This document shows, piece by piece, positions 8,809-18,221 of a DNA stretch of 64,000 nucleotides (its first letter is position 1; every line of letters begins with the position of its first letter). The stretch comes from Scalindua sp964437425 (lineage in GTDB: Bacteria; Planctomycetota; Brocadiia; Brocadiales; Scalinduaceae), in the NCBI GenBank assembly GCA_964437425.1, contig CAYTGO010000006.1:14463-78462 (forward strand), in the 5' to 3' direction. The notes beneath the pieces are model-generated. The model was given only the letters and a program-made list of their open reading frames with translations. It had not been told where the DNA came from and made no database searches. The position numbers were made by a program, and so were the translations under genes.

Positions 8809-9603
8809 CTAATTTCTCAATAAGTCACTATCAGATTCTGTTTCTCGGTTGAAGAACTGTCGGACAAACGGATTTTGACTGTTATCACGTAAGTATTGTG
8901 GCGACCCTTCTGCAATTATTTTTTTAACCCTCTTGTCAAGCATTATAACCCGATGGGCAACCGAAAATATACTGGGAAGTTCATGTGTAACAATCACCAT
9001 AGTTGTACCATAGCTACGGTTTAGCCGCATAATCAGCTGATCAAGCTCTGCCGATGTCACAGGGTCAAGGCCGGCAGAGGGCTCATCAAAAAACAGGATC
9101 TTCGGATTAAGCGCCATTGCCCGCGCGAGACCGGCCCTTTTTCTCATTCCACCACTAATCTCCGAAGGTAGATGGTTTTCATATCCTGTCAGGCTAACCT
9201 GTGCCAGTTTCATTTTTACTATATTATCAATTGAGGAAGCAGGTAAATCTGTATGTTCCTGCATTGGCAACGCAACATTCTCGGCTACTGTCATTGAGCT
9301 GAAGAGCGCGCCACCCTGAAAGAGTATACCACATTCACGTAAGACCTGCTGGAGATTATCTCCTTTGTCATCAGTAATATCAATACCATTAATTACTATG
9401 TTTCCGTCCATTGGCCGATTGAGACCAATGAGGTGTTTCAGTAAAGTGGTTTTTCCACAACCGCTTCCGCCCAGGATTACAAATATTTCACCCTCGTATA
9501 CCTCAAAATTAATATGGTTCAGTATTACATCCTCTTCATAACCAGCCACCATGTCCATAACCTTAATGGCAACTTTTTTTTCTTTTACCGGTTTATTAAT
9601 CAT
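8809..9603 (-). CDS. mlaF: MlaF-family ABC transporter ATPase
   Basis: The 264-residue ATPase shows a Walker A (GGSGCGKTTLLKHLIG, near residue 46), Q-loop, ABC signature (ISGGMRKRAGLARAM, near 149), Walker B (ILFFDEPSAGLDPV) and switch His (IVTHELPS). The signature with MRKRAGLARA and the DPVTSAELD stretch is typical of the MlaF/Ttg2A branch. It powers lipid transport with the permease encoded just upstream. Gene spacing of 50 to 95 bp suggests one transcript. Confidence 0.9.
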   Translation of the reverse strand: MINKPVKEKKVAIKVMDMVAGYEEDVILNHINFEVYEGEIFVILGGSGCGKTTLLKHLIGLNRPMDGNIVINGIDITDDKGDNLQQVLRECGILFQGGALFSSMTVAENVALPMQEHTDLPASSIDNIVKMKLAQVSLTGYENHLPSEISGGMRKRAGLARAMALNPKILFFDEPSAGLDPVTSAELDQLIMRLNRSYGTTMVIVTHELPSIFSVAHRVIMLDKRVKKIIAEGSPQYLRDNSQNPFVRQFFNRETESDSDLLRN

Positions 9604-9697
9604 TGTTTTATTAGAATTATATAATCCGCACCTTTTTTATAATTTTAGGCACTTTAGTTCACTTCAAACTTAAGGTACTTGTTTATGCTTCTGTCTA

Positions 9698-10846
9698 TCA
9701 TCCGTTCCAATACCTGAGTATGACTACAAGAAGTGAATCGCTCAGGACGATCAGAAAAATACTGGTCACCACTGCTGATGTGGTGGCTTTGCCTACTCCG
9801 GCGGCACCGCCTCTTACCTGAAAACCCTTAAGACACCCTGTCCAGGAGATGAGAATGGCAAAGATGCCGCTCTTGAACACTCCCCAGAATACATCAAAAA
9901 GCGTGAGGGAATGAATAGTCTGGTTTGTGTAGCCACTTACGGTAAGGTCGAGCATGGTTACCCCTACAAGTAGACCTCCGGCAATAGCAAACAGATCAGA
10001 AAAAAGGGTTAATACAGGCATAACCAGAAAAGCGGCAAACATGCGTGGAAGTACAAGAAAGAAATTCGGATTAATGTTCATGGTAGATAAGGCATCCACC
10101 TCTTCTGATATTTTCATGGTGCCAATTTCGGCTGCAAAGGAGGAACCGGAACGACCGGCCACAATGATGGCCGTCATGATAGGCCCCAGTTCCCGGGTCA
10201 TCGAAATACTGACAAGTGAAGCCACATAAATGTTAGCTCCAAACTGTTGGAGTTGGACTGATGACATGAAAGCCATAATCAGGCCCAGGAGAAAACTGAT
10301 CAAACCGACAATGGGTAACGCATCGAGTCCGACTCGTTTCATATTCTCTACAGTATCGTTAAAGCGTAACGATCCGGGGTGTCGTAAAAACGTCAGTAAG
10401 GAAAAACAGGTATCACCCAGAAACATGAGCATAAACCTTAACTCGCTACCAATATTAAAAGTGGAGCTTCCAAGGTTAGCAAAAATGTTTTGTGATGTTT
10501 TATGTACAGAGACAGGCTGTTGCCCTAACTCGTTAAAACGATGCATGGAGAGGATTTCATTAACTTGCTCAGAAATGTTTGCTAATGAGAAATTACCACG
10601 TCTGTTACCCATTATTTTCTTCAGTCCCACAAGTACGGATACTCCGTAGTCATCAAGGTGGGTTAATTTATCAAGATCAATTACCAGGCTATCCGGTTTG
10701 TGAGTTTTCAGAAGAGTGTTGAATTCCTTTGTAAGCTGAGAGGCGTTACTTACGTCAAGCCTATCCTGGAAATGGATAGTCAATTTGTCAGGACTTTCCT
10801 GGCTGAAGCTATATAGATCTGTAAGATTATTATTCAAAATAGTCAT
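9698..10846 (-). CDS. mlaE: MlaE-family permease with fused N-terminal STAS (MlaB-like) domain
   Basis: Residues 1 to about 115 form a STAS domain (LDVSNASQL..., LVIDLDKLTHLDDYGVSVL), equivalent to the separate MlaB of enterobacteria. Residues from about 150 are the MlaE permease with several TM helices and conserved segments (SMTRELGPIMTAIIVAGRSGS, AAEIGTMKISEEVDAL). At 382 residues it is the usual length for the fused form. It is the first gene of the lipid-transport operon. STAS-MlaE fusions are known, so the fusion itself is not novel. Confidence 0.9.
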   Translation of the reverse strand: MTILNNNLTDLYSFSQESPDKLTIHFQDRLDVSNASQLTKEFNTLLKTHKPDSLVIDLDKLTHLDDYGVSVLVGLKKIMGNRRGNFSLANISEQVNEILSMHRFNELGQQPVSVHKTSQNIFANLGSSTFNIGSELRFMLMFLGDTCFSLLTFLRHPGSLRFNDTVENMKRVGLDALPIVGLISFLLGLIMAFMSSVQLQQFGANIYVASLVSISMTRELGPIMTAIIVAGRSGSSFAAEIGTMKISEEVDALSTMNINPNFFLVLPRMFAAFLVMPVLTLFSDLFAIAGGLLVGVTMLDLTVSGYTNQTIHSLTLFDVFWGVFKSGIFAILISWTGCLKGFQVRGGAAGVGKATTSAVVTSIFLIVLSDSLLVVILRYWNG

Positions 10847-11150
10847 CTTATTTTAGACACAGCACGGTAGGATTTCCCTCTGTTTCAAGGTATAGTTATG
10901 AAGGTTAAAACTATTAAATCATTATGTCAATTCAAAAATGTGGTAGAATGTTGCAGAATATTGTTGATTGGGCATTATGGTGAAAAATCGTATCTATTCT
11001 TAATGAAGACGTTACAAGGGTTGTATGACAGTCTTGCAGATGGTGAAAAGAAATTGTTAGTTAATGTGATATCTTCCTGTGATGTGATTGTTTCTTAGTG
11101 CTGCGCTCTGAGAAACATAAAGAGTTAGTTAAAGTGGTTGCAGAAAATAT

Positions 11151-11210
11151 CCCTGCCAGATAGCCATAATACCAAAACCAGGTATCCCACTTATGGTCTA
11201 TCTGACAGGG
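11151..11210. repeat. Long hairpin, copy 1 of a duplicated element
   Basis: Left arm CCCTGCCAGATAG plus CCATAA (11151-11169) pairs with TTATGG, a bulged T and CTATCTGACAGGG (11191-11210). That is 18 base pairs with one C-A mismatch. A small TACC/GGTA pair lies inside the loop. It shares its outer stem and flanks (TATCCCTG...CAGGGTGAAAT) with the element at 11267-11328. Confidence 0.7.
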
Positions 11211-11266
11211 TGAAATGTCAGGTGTCTCAGTGCTGAAAAGTGTGATGTACTTGTAGAATAAATTAT

Positions 11267-11328
11267 CCCTGTTAGATAGAAGAAAAGGAGGAAATGCCCT
11301 AGTGTGGTATCAAAACTATCTAACAGGG
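11267..11328. repeat. Long hairpin, copy 2 of a duplicated element
   Basis: CCCTGTTAGATAG (11267-11279) and CTATCTAACAGGG (11316-11328) form a perfect 13-bp stem. Relative to copy 1, stem position 7 changes from C-G to T-A on both arms, and the copy-1 mismatch at position 6 is a pair here. The loop sequence differs and lacks the inner stem. Confidence 0.7.
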
Positions 11329-11417
11329 TGAAATTTTACTGGATATCAGTGGATTTAACTATGAAGAAGCGCAATTGCTATACCGATTATAAAGGGTTGT
11401 ATGGGAAAACCGGGGTG

Positions 11418-11465
11418 GGAGTTCCTATCTCTTTGGAACTCCATATCTTATGAGTGAAAAGATAT
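11418..11465. repeat. Two adjacent hairpins
   Basis: GGAGTTCC (11418-11425) and GGAACTCC (11435-11442) form a perfect 8-bp stem with a 9-nt loop. Directly abutting it, ATATCTT (11443-11449) pairs with AAGATAT (11459-11465). No T-run follows on the plus strand, so a simple terminator is unlikely. Confidence 0.5.
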
Positions 11466-11656
11466 TTGTACAGAAATTTGCTCTTTTAAAGAGTGATAAA
11501 CAAATACGAAATAAATTTACAATTTAATAAAATTAGATAAAAATAGGCGAATAATTTACGGAAAAACCTCTGTAGAGAATGAGAGGGCGAATAAATGTGA
11601 AGAGGTAAAATTGGAAGGTTACTACAAGCAGAATTCGGCAGGGGAGTTAACCACAT

Positions 11657-11693
11657 CTATGTAGTGCGGTGACACGTTCACAGCACTACATAG
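11657..11693. repeat. Perfect 11-bp hairpin 3' of the PfkB kinase gene
   Basis: CTATGTAGTGC (11657-11667) and GCACTACATAG (11683-11693) pair perfectly, with an inner GTGA/TCAC stem. It lies about 55 bp beyond the stop of the minus-strand kinase gene and may end that transcript. However, the T-rich side (11694-11704) precedes the stem in that direction, so it is not a canonical Rho-independent terminator. Confidence 0.45.
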
Positions 11694-11745
11694 TATTAAA
11701 AAGAGGGATCCACTCTGACTTGAATCTACGTGTGAAGCGCAGTTC

Positions 11746-12699
11746 TTAAAATGCAGTTTCACCAAAAGTTTTTTCGAATCGTTTGTTGAAAGATTTGTCG
11801 GTAAAATCGAAATTCTGCGGGCCATAAACCTCTACGCAATAAGCGGCAGTAACTGCGCCCATTCTTGCAGCATGAACAATGTCACCGTCCGATAAAAAGA
11901 ATCCTTTTATTAGTCCTGCCCGGTAAGCATCACCCGCGCCTGTAGGATCTTTTACAGAATCAACTTCGGCAGCAGGAATGTCAATGTTTTTAGTTTGACC
12001 ATGCTCTCTCATTACTACAACTGAACCGTGCTCACTTTTTGTCTGTACCAGTATCTCCGTGTTATCTAAAATATCATCGATTGTCATGGAGGTTTTCTCC
12101 TGTGTTAACTGAAGCTCATAATCGTTACAGATAAATATCTTTGCTCCGTCCATCACCTCGATTAACCGCTCACTACTCCAGGCAGGGAGAGACTGTCCGG
12201 GATCAAAAATATAATCTATTTTCTTCTCCTGGTATATCTTAGAAAAGTTAAACATATCGTCCAGATTTCCCGGTGAAACTATGGCAACTGTGTTGTCATG
12301 TGCAGTGGATTCAAAATCGTAACTGGCATTGAACTTCATTGCACCCGGATTAAATGCCGTGATCTGATTGTCTGACATATCAGTGGTAATATACGCACCA
12401 GCGGTGAGTTCTTCTTCGATGATCTTAATATTATCTGTAGAAATTTTATTTTTACCAAACCACTCTTTATAGGATTCAAAATCTCGACCTGCAGTTGCCA
12501 GTATTGTCGGGTTTTCACCAAGTAGTGAAAGTGCATACGCGATATTTCCGGCAGTACCCCCAAAGTTTTCCTTTAATTCATTTATCATAAAACAGACATT
12601 GAGGACGTGTACCTTATCCGGAAGTATGTGGTCTGAAAACTTCCCGGGAAAGTCCATAATCCTGTCATAAGCGAGTGATCCGGAAACAAGAATATTCAT
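11746..12699 (-). CDS. PfkB-family carbohydrate/nucleoside kinase
   Basis: The 317-residue protein begins ILVSGSLAYDRIMDF and contains the GGTAGNIAYALSLLG motif (about residues 47-61) and the C-terminal PfkB signature DPTGAGDAYRAGLIKG (near 253-268) that carries the catalytic Asp and anion hole. The overall pattern is close to adenosine-kinase-like/nucleoside-kinase members of the ribokinase family, but the substrate cannot be fixed from sequence. It stands alone between the hairpin-rich region and the TolC/CopA pair. Confidence 0.85.
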   Translation of the reverse strand: MNILVSGSLAYDRIMDFPGKFSDHILPDKVHVLNVCFMINELKENFGGTAGNIAYALSLLGENPTILATAGRDFESYKEWFGKNKISTDNIKIIEEELTAGAYITTDMSDNQITAFNPGAMKFNASYDFESTAHDNTVAIVSPGNLDDMFNFSKIYQEKKIDYIFDPGQSLPAWSSERLIEVMDGAKIFICNDYELQLTQEKTSMTIDDILDNTEILVQTKSEHGSVVVMREHGQTKNIDIPAAEVDSVKDPTGAGDAYRAGLIKGFFLSDGDIVHAARMGAVTAAYCVEVYGPQNFDFTDKSFNKRFEKTFGETAF

Positions 12700-12863
12700 T
12701 TTTTCTCCTAATAAAAGCGTAAATCCTCAACATGATGAGGACTTATATCAAGTTCTACAAATAATAAATTATGTTCAGGTATGATAACCAATTGCCTTTT
12801 GAAAATCTAGAAATATTAATACGAAAAGATATTTACCTGATGTGATCTGCGTAAATCTGCGGC

Positions 12864-14195
12864 CTATTCATTCTCATTACCTATTGCGCTTTTTTTTGAC
12901 AATTCTACACCAACTACTCTTTCCAATCCTGCTATGTTTGTACCGAAATCTGCTACGGCTTTGTAAAACGCAAGATTGAAATCGAGCAGAACTCTCTGGC
13001 TGTCAATGAGATTCAGAAAGTCTACCTGACCTGACTGGTAGCCGCTCTCAGCCGCTTTAAGGGATTGCTTTGCCTGCGGTATGATACTGTCCCGGTAGAG
13101 CTTTACGAGTCTCTCTGCGGTTTGTACCTTAAAGTGCAAATCCTTTACTTCAAAAAGTGTCAAATTTTCTCTGTTTTTGTATGCCATTTTACTGGATTTC
13201 AGTTTGGCATTTGCCTCTCTCACGCCTGCGTCATGTTTTCTTTTCTGAAAGATTGGAATATTCATGCTCAGAGTACCTGTATATGAATCCCTGCTCTCTC
13301 CAATCGGTGATGACATCACTGACGATGGCATATCATTGATAAAGGTATAATTGAGTCCAAATGTAAAGTCCGGAAAGTACTGTTTTTTTGCAAGTTTATA
13401 AGCGGCCTTATCTCTCTCTATTTTGTATTTGAGTATGCTGAGATCCGGACTGACCTCCTTTGCCTTCTTATATAGGTCTTTCAGTGAAACAGTGAGCTTC
13501 TCAATATTCACCTCTTCCGGGGTGCCGAGTGGTGTGTCAGGGTGGAGGTTCAGTAGAGTGTTTATCCTGGCTACAGCAGTCTCTTTAAGCTGCTCCAGGG
13601 AGATCAGTTCATTCACTATCTTAGAAAGCTCCACCTGTGCCTTTAGGACGTCCTGCTGTGTGGCTTTGCCGGTGGCATATTTTACCTCGGCAATCTTAAC
13701 AAACCTTTTAAGAAGGTCTCTGTTTTCTTCGTTTATGCTTATAGATTGATGTGTCCAGTATAATTCATAAAATGCGGACTTGGCTTTCGCTACTAACTCT
13801 CTTTCGAGTGTACGATATTTTTCTCCGAACACTTTCGCTTCATTTCTAGCTACCTCTCCCTTTAAGCTGCGCTTCCCTAGGAATGGTACTTTCTGTGACG
13901 CCATTACCCCTGCCTGCTTCTCACCTACACGGGTTTGGACCTGCTCGCCAAAATAGGTGAATCCTACGACAGGGTCGTCCAGGGCTCTCTCCTGTCGTAT
14001 CCTTTCAGTTGACGCGCTCCACCTCAGTTTTGACGACTGAAGTTCTGGGTTAGCTCTTAACGCTTCGTCTATAACCCATCTGATTTTTAAGGCGCTGGGT
14101 TCCTCTTCTGCTATTGAGATATCTGCAAACATCGCAATAGAGAATAACAGGAACAGGGCTGACAAAAATATAGAGGAAAGATGTCTTCGTGTCAT
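12864..14195 (-). CDS. TolC-family outer-membrane efflux protein
   Basis: The 443-residue protein has a signal peptide (about 1-29, ending SIAEE) and two repeats of the long helical outer-membrane efflux fold, with typical AEVKYATGKATQQDVLKAQVELSK-type (about 170-195) and AESGYQSGQVDFLNLIDSQR-type (about 375-395) turns. It starts inside the end of the copA gene (4-bp overlap), so the two are translationally coupled. It probably forms the outer-membrane exit of a metal efflux route. A periplasmic adaptor gene is not present here. Confidence 0.88.
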   Translation of the reverse strand: MTRRHLSSIFLSALFLLFSIAMFADISIAEEEPSALKIRWVIDEALRANPELQSSKLRWSASTERIRQERALDDPVVGFTYFGEQVQTRVGEKQAGVMASQKVPFLGKRSLKGEVARNEAKVFGEKYRTLERELVAKAKSAFYELYWTHQSISINEENRDLLKRFVKIAEVKYATGKATQQDVLKAQVELSKIVNELISLEQLKETAVARINTLLNLHPDTPLGTPEEVNIEKLTVSLKDLYKKAKEVSPDLSILKYKIERDKAAYKLAKKQYFPDFTFGLNYTFINDMPSSVMSSPIGESRDSYTGTLSMNIPIFQKRKHDAGVREANAKLKSSKMAYKNRENLTLFEVKDLHFKVQTAERLVKLYRDSIIPQAKQSLKAAESGYQSGQVDFLNLIDSQRVLLDFNLAFYKAVADFGTNIAGLERVVGVELSKKSAIGNENE

Positions 14196-16375
14196 TTTTT
14201 GTCGCTCCCTAATTTAAATTTTCTCAATCTCAGGGAGTTTGTCACTACGGATACAGAGCTGAACGCCATGGCGCCTGCAGCGATCATGGGGTTCAGAAGA
14301 CCAAGTGCGGCGAATGGTATTGCAAGGACGTTGTAGCCGAAGGCCCAGAAAAGGTTCTGCTTGATTATCTTCATCGTCTGTCTGCTCAGCCTCAGCGCTT
14401 CCCATGCCTTTGTAATGTCTCCCTTGACGAGCGTAATATTCGCGGCTTCCATTGCGATTTCTGTGGCGGTCCCAATTGCAAAGCTGACATCTGCGGTGGC
14501 CAGGGCAGGGGCGTCATTTATCCCGTCTCCTATCATTCCGACGACCTTGCCGTCTTGTTGAAGTCTCTTTATCTCATCGCATTTGTCCGATGGCTTGAGG
14601 TTCGCGCGCACAGTATCAATGTTCACCTTTTTACCGATCGCTTCGGCAACAATCTCATTATCACCGGTAAGCATAACGATTTCAACGTCCATATCCTTGA
14701 TCCTTTGAATGGCGTTTTCCGACGTTTCTCTGACCATGTCCCCAATGCCAATAACAGCCTTTATCTCATTGTCAATAGCCATAAAGGCTACGGTTTTGCC
14801 TTCACTTTTAATTTCCACAGCTCTCTGTTTTAATCCTGAGATTTCGATATTATTCTCTTCCATTAACCTTTCACTGCCTATTAAAACAGTAGACCAGTTA
14901 TAACTGGCCCATATACCCATACCGGTAACAGCCTGAAACTCTTTTACTACGTTTATATCAATACCAAGGTCTCTGACATAGTTTACGATCGCCTTTCCTA
15001 TAGGGTGCTCCGAATGTTGTTCGCAGCTTCCCAGAATGTGTAAAAGATCCTTTGCCTCTTCGGTACCCATTTCTGTTGTCTCTTTTTCACCATCCACTTT
15101 ATGAAACAGCTCTGTAACCCTTGGCTTCCCTTCTGTTATTGTACCGGTTTTATCCAATACCAGTGTCTTAATCTTATGTGCAAGTTCCAGGCTTGCAGCA
15201 TCTTTAATCAGTATTCCTGCTCCTGCTGCTCTGCCGGTACCCACCATTACGGCTGTAGGTGTGGCAAGACCCAGTGCGCACGGGCATGCAATTACCAATA
15301 CCGCCACCGCAGGAATAATTGCCTCGCTGAAAGAATTGCCAGCCAACAGCCATGCACCCAGAGTCAGTAATGCAATAGAGATGACGATCTGTACAAATAC
15401 TCCGGAGACTTTATCTGCCAGCCGTTGGACCGGAGCCCTTGAACCCTGGGCGTCTGCAACCAGTTTTGCTATGTGGGCCAGGACAGTATCTGCCCCGATG
15501 TTTTCGGCCGTGATATAAATCATGCCTGTTGTATTTACCGTACCACCAAATACCTTATCACCTTCCGCCTTTTTAACGGGCATACTTTCACCCGTTAGCA
15601 TAGATTCATCAATGGAGGTACATCCTTCTGTCATTGCTCCGTCAACCGGTATCTTCTCTCCCGGCCTTATTATCAGCGATTCACCTATCTGTACTTCATT
15701 TATCGGAATTTCTATTGTTGTGCCGTCCCTCACTACCCTCGCACTCTTCGGCTGCAGATCCATCAGTTTCCTGATCGCCTCACCGGCCTTGCCTTTTGCC
15801 TTTGATTCGAAAAATCTGCCAAGCAGGATCAAGGTAATTATTATTGAGGCAGATTCAAAGTAAAGTCCGCTTCCTCCCTTTAAAAAAGTTACCACACTGA
15901 AACAGTAAGCAGCGCCTGCACCCAGTGCAATCAGGGAGTCCATTCCCAGCGACCAGTGCCTGACCTGTTTCAGGGCATTTTTAAAGAAACCGATACCCGG
16001 CCAGAAAATTACGGCAGTTGTCAAAACGAATTGGCAAAGGTCGGAGAATTTGAAATGGAGCATAAACATACTGATTATGAAGACGGGTACGCTTAATATT
16101 GCAGATGTTAAAAACCTTTTCCACTCAGATCGGGCTATCTCCTCTTCCGATATGGAGGGAACATCTTCTTTGACAACGTTATAACCCAGCCCCTCAATGA
16201 TTTTATGGATCTCTTCGGCAGGGACACTACCAGTGACTGTGGCCTTCCTTGTGGCAAAGTTAACGATAGATTCACTTACACCTTCAGTGTTGCCGATTGC
16301 GGACTCTATCCTTTGGGCGCATGAGGCACAGGACATTCCAGTTATTTCTACTGTGATGTTTTCCGGTTTTGGCAT
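14192..16375 (-). CDS. copA: Cu(+)-exporting P1B-type ATPase
   Basis: The 727-residue protein has one N-terminal heavy-metal-binding domain (GMSCASC near residue 13). The transmembrane metal site is CPC in VIACPCALG (near 366), with the YN...P motif of TM7 (YNVLAIP) and MAFSSVSVV in TM8, the combination typical of Cu(+)-transporting P1B-1 pumps. The phosphorylation site DKTGT (near 410), the SEHP motif in the ATP-binding domain and GDGINDAP (near 632) are intact. It exports copper from the cytoplasm. The downstream TolC-like gene overlaps it. For a haem- and copper-dependent anaerobe copper homeostasis is expected; a Cu-sensing regulator is not visible nearby. Confidence 0.93.
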   Translation of the reverse strand: MPKPENITVEITGMSCASCAQRIESAIGNTEGVSESIVNFATRKATVTGSVPAEEIHKIIEGLGYNVVKEDVPSISEEEIARSEWKRFLTSAILSVPVFIISMFMLHFKFSDLCQFVLTTAVIFWPGIGFFKNALKQVRHWSLGMDSLIALGAGAAYCFSVVTFLKGGSGLYFESASIIITLILLGRFFESKAKGKAGEAIRKLMDLQPKSARVVRDGTTIEIPINEVQIGESLIIRPGEKIPVDGAMTEGCTSIDESMLTGESMPVKKAEGDKVFGGTVNTTGMIYITAENIGADTVLAHIAKLVADAQGSRAPVQRLADKVSGVFVQIVISIALLTLGAWLLAGNSFSEAIIPAVAVLVIACPCALGLATPTAVMVGTGRAAGAGILIKDAASLELAHKIKTLVLDKTGTITEGKPRVTELFHKVDGEKETTEMGTEEAKDLLHILGSCEQHSEHPIGKAIVNYVRDLGIDINVVKEFQAVTGMGIWASYNWSTVLIGSERLMEENNIEISGLKQRAVEIKSEGKTVAFMAIDNEIKAVIGIGDMVRETSENAIQRIKDMDVEIVMLTGDNEIVAEAIGKKVNIDTVRANLKPSDKCDEIKRLQQDGKVVGMIGDGINDAPALATADVSFAIGTATEIAMEAANITLVKGDITKAWEALRLSRQTMKIIKQNLFWAFGYNVLAIPFAALGLLNPMIAAGAMAFSSVSVVTNSLRLRKFKLGSDKK

Positions 16376-16454
16376 GGTTTATATCGCTTAAAAACAATTT
16401 TTAAGTGAAAATGCTGTAAAATAACCCGGTAGCGATTTCTTAATCTAAACTATC

Positions 16455-18221
16455 TTATTTCCAGTAGCTGTCCCAACGCTCATCTACTCTTTTGATAATT
16501 TCATCTGTCATTACCAGTGGTGCGGGATAGCCTTTTTTCCATGTGGCGTCAATTCCCATCTTACCCTTGAACAGAGGGCTTATGCCTACCAGTTTTTCCT
16601 CGGTAAACATTATATCACGTTCCGCGTCAAATCTAGTGAAGATACCCCAGATGGTCTGTTCCTGATTACGGATATCAACATCAGGACTCACTGCCGCAAT
16701 AATCTTTGGTCCGACTAGTTCTCTGGATTTTGTTAATTTGCTGACAACGTCTCTGCCGTTCTCCTTAACAGTAACCACCAGCAGTGTCTCACCCAGAAAC
16801 TCAAAGTCTAACACTCGATTATCTATTGTCTTTGCCAAATTACCTATTTCTGATTTTGTTGGAATGTTTTTTCTATCTATGTTTCCTGATTTTGTAGCAT
16901 CCATAATCATCTTGCTTCCAAGGTTCATATTGTAGCTGGTGAAATCGAGGGTGTCCAAAGGGACTTTAGGGATCATGATAAAATCGTATGTAGGATCAAA
17001 GTTTTCGCGGATTGCCTTCAGAACAGCGTTGAAGTCACGGGGATTGACCTCTTCTGAAACCATTACAATACATTTTGTTAATGAAAGTTGTCCTTCGCCC
17101 ATAATGGAGATGGCGGTCTTCATCGCCTCTTTCTGGTAACGTTCCTCTATTGAAATTACCAGCAGGTTATGAAACCCTGCTTCATAATAAGCCCAGAGTT
17201 CACGGATTTCATGATGAATCAGTCGAATAAGCGGACCGAGAACCTGTTGCGTTGCGTTCCCCAGATATTTATCTTCCATAGGGGGGCGGCCTACAACTGT
17301 TGCAGGGTAGATAGCGTTTTTTCTATGTGTGACTTTGCTTATATGGAAAACAGGAAATTTAGAAGCGTGAGAGTAGTGTCCGAAGTGATCACCAAACGGA
17401 CCTTCCATACGTAACTCCGTAGGGTGAACCGTTCCCTCAAGAACAAACTCCGCATCTGCAGGAACCTTGATAGGTATACTCCTGCCTTTTGTCATCCTTG
17501 TTCTTCTACCACGGAGGAACCCACTGAACATGACTTCGTCTATACCTTCAGGTAATGCGGCGACTGTAGCCAGCAGTAGGGCGGGATCTGTTCCCAATGC
17601 TACCGCAATCTTAAAATCCTTGCCCATTTTCTTAGCCTGATAGAAATGAAACCCACCGCCTTTCTGTATCTGCCAGTGCATACCTGTTGTCTGGTTGTCG
17701 AAGACCTGCATACGATACATTCCCAGGTTTCGTTTCCCGTCGTGCGGGTCATAAGTAAAAACCTGCGGCAGGGTGATGAAGGGTCCACCATCATCAGGCC
17801 AGCTGGTTATAACAGGGAGATCATCCAGGTTCGGCTGGCTGACTACTTCCTGAGAGGTGGAGCTGAATGTCGTCCTGGGAAGGGCGCTGATAATTCGTCT
17901 GGTTGTTCCCGGGTGTTTGAAAAACACCTTCGGGTTTGGCGGCATAGCATCTTCCATAAACGTAATCAACTCTTCGCCAAGTTGGTCCGGGTGTTTACCC
18001 AGCGCCAGTTCAATACGTTTGTCACTGGCAAGGACGTTCATAGCCAGTGGGAATTTTGCTCCTTTTACATTTTCAAAAAGTAGAGCAGGCATTCCCTGTT
18101 GTAAAGCCCTGATGGAAATTTCAGTAACTTCCAATTTTGCATCTACTTCTGTTTTGATACGTACGAGCTCTCCGTTTGCATCAAGATATTTGATAAAGTC
18201 CTGTAGTGAATATATTTTCAT
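16455..18221 (-). CDS. UbiD-family (de)carboxylase, menaquinone-biosynthesis type
   Basis: The 588-residue protein matches the UbiD superfamily along its length, for example RMQVFDNQTTGMHWQIQKGGG (about 175-195), EMRMEGPFGDHFGHYS-like residues near 270 and the VVGRPPMEDKYLG motif (near 310). These enzymes use prenylated FMN to decarboxylate aromatic acids. The length and the TFSSTSQEVVSQPNLDDLPVITSWPDDGG-type N-terminal part (around 120-147) fit the branch annotated as menaquinone biosynthesis decarboxylase. It is last in a minus-strand series after the hdr/flox/coiled-coil genes but is separated from them by a repeat-bearing 355-bp gap. The exact substrate is unproven. Confidence 0.82.
   Translation of the reverse strand: MKIYSLQDFIKYLDANGELVRIKTEVDAKLEVTEISIRALQQGMPALLFENVKGAKFPLAMNVLASDKRIELALGKHPDQLGEELITFMEDAMPPNPKVFFKHPGTTRRIISALPRTTFSSTSQEVVSQPNLDDLPVITSWPDDGGPFITLPQVFTYDPHDGKRNLGMYRMQVFDNQTTGMHWQIQKGGGFHFYQAKKMGKDFKIAVALGTDPALLLATVAALPEGIDEVMFSGFLRGRRTRMTKGRSIPIKVPADAEFVLEGTVHPTELRMEGPFGDHFGHYSHASKFPVFHISKVTHRKNAIYPATVVGRPPMEDKYLGNATQQVLGPLIRLIHHEIRELWAYYEAGFHNLLVISIEERYQKEAMKTAISIMGEGQLSLTKCIVMVSEEVNPRDFNAVLKAIRENFDPTYDFIMIPKVPLDTLDFTSYNMNLGSKMIMDATKSGNIDRKNIPTKSEIGNLAKTIDNRVLDFEFLGETLLVVTVKENGRDVVSKLTKSRELVGPKIIAAVSPDVDIRNQEQTIWGIFTRFDAERDIMFTEEKLVGISPLFKGKMGIDATWKKGYPAPLVMTDEIIKRVDERWDSYWK

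Larger units (their letters stand above)
10847..11745. other. 0.9-kb non-coding region rich in inverted repeats
   Basis: No recognisable protein is encoded here. A 66-codon frame at 10898-11098 (+) is possible but lacks support. The right part holds at least five inverted repeats, listed separately, two of which are related copies. The region separates two minus-strand transcription units and may contain a structured RNA. Confidence 0.55.

Noticed and set aside
10898..11098. Possible 66-codon plus-strand gene upstream of mlaE
   Set aside because: It has a weak AAGG before its ATG but no recognisable motif, and it lies in the promoter region of the divergent Mla operon. Not enough support to call it a gene.
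11151..11328. Duplicated hairpins considered as a CRISPR array
   Set aside because: There are only two copies, the repeats are internal inverted repeats with different loops, and no cas gene is present.
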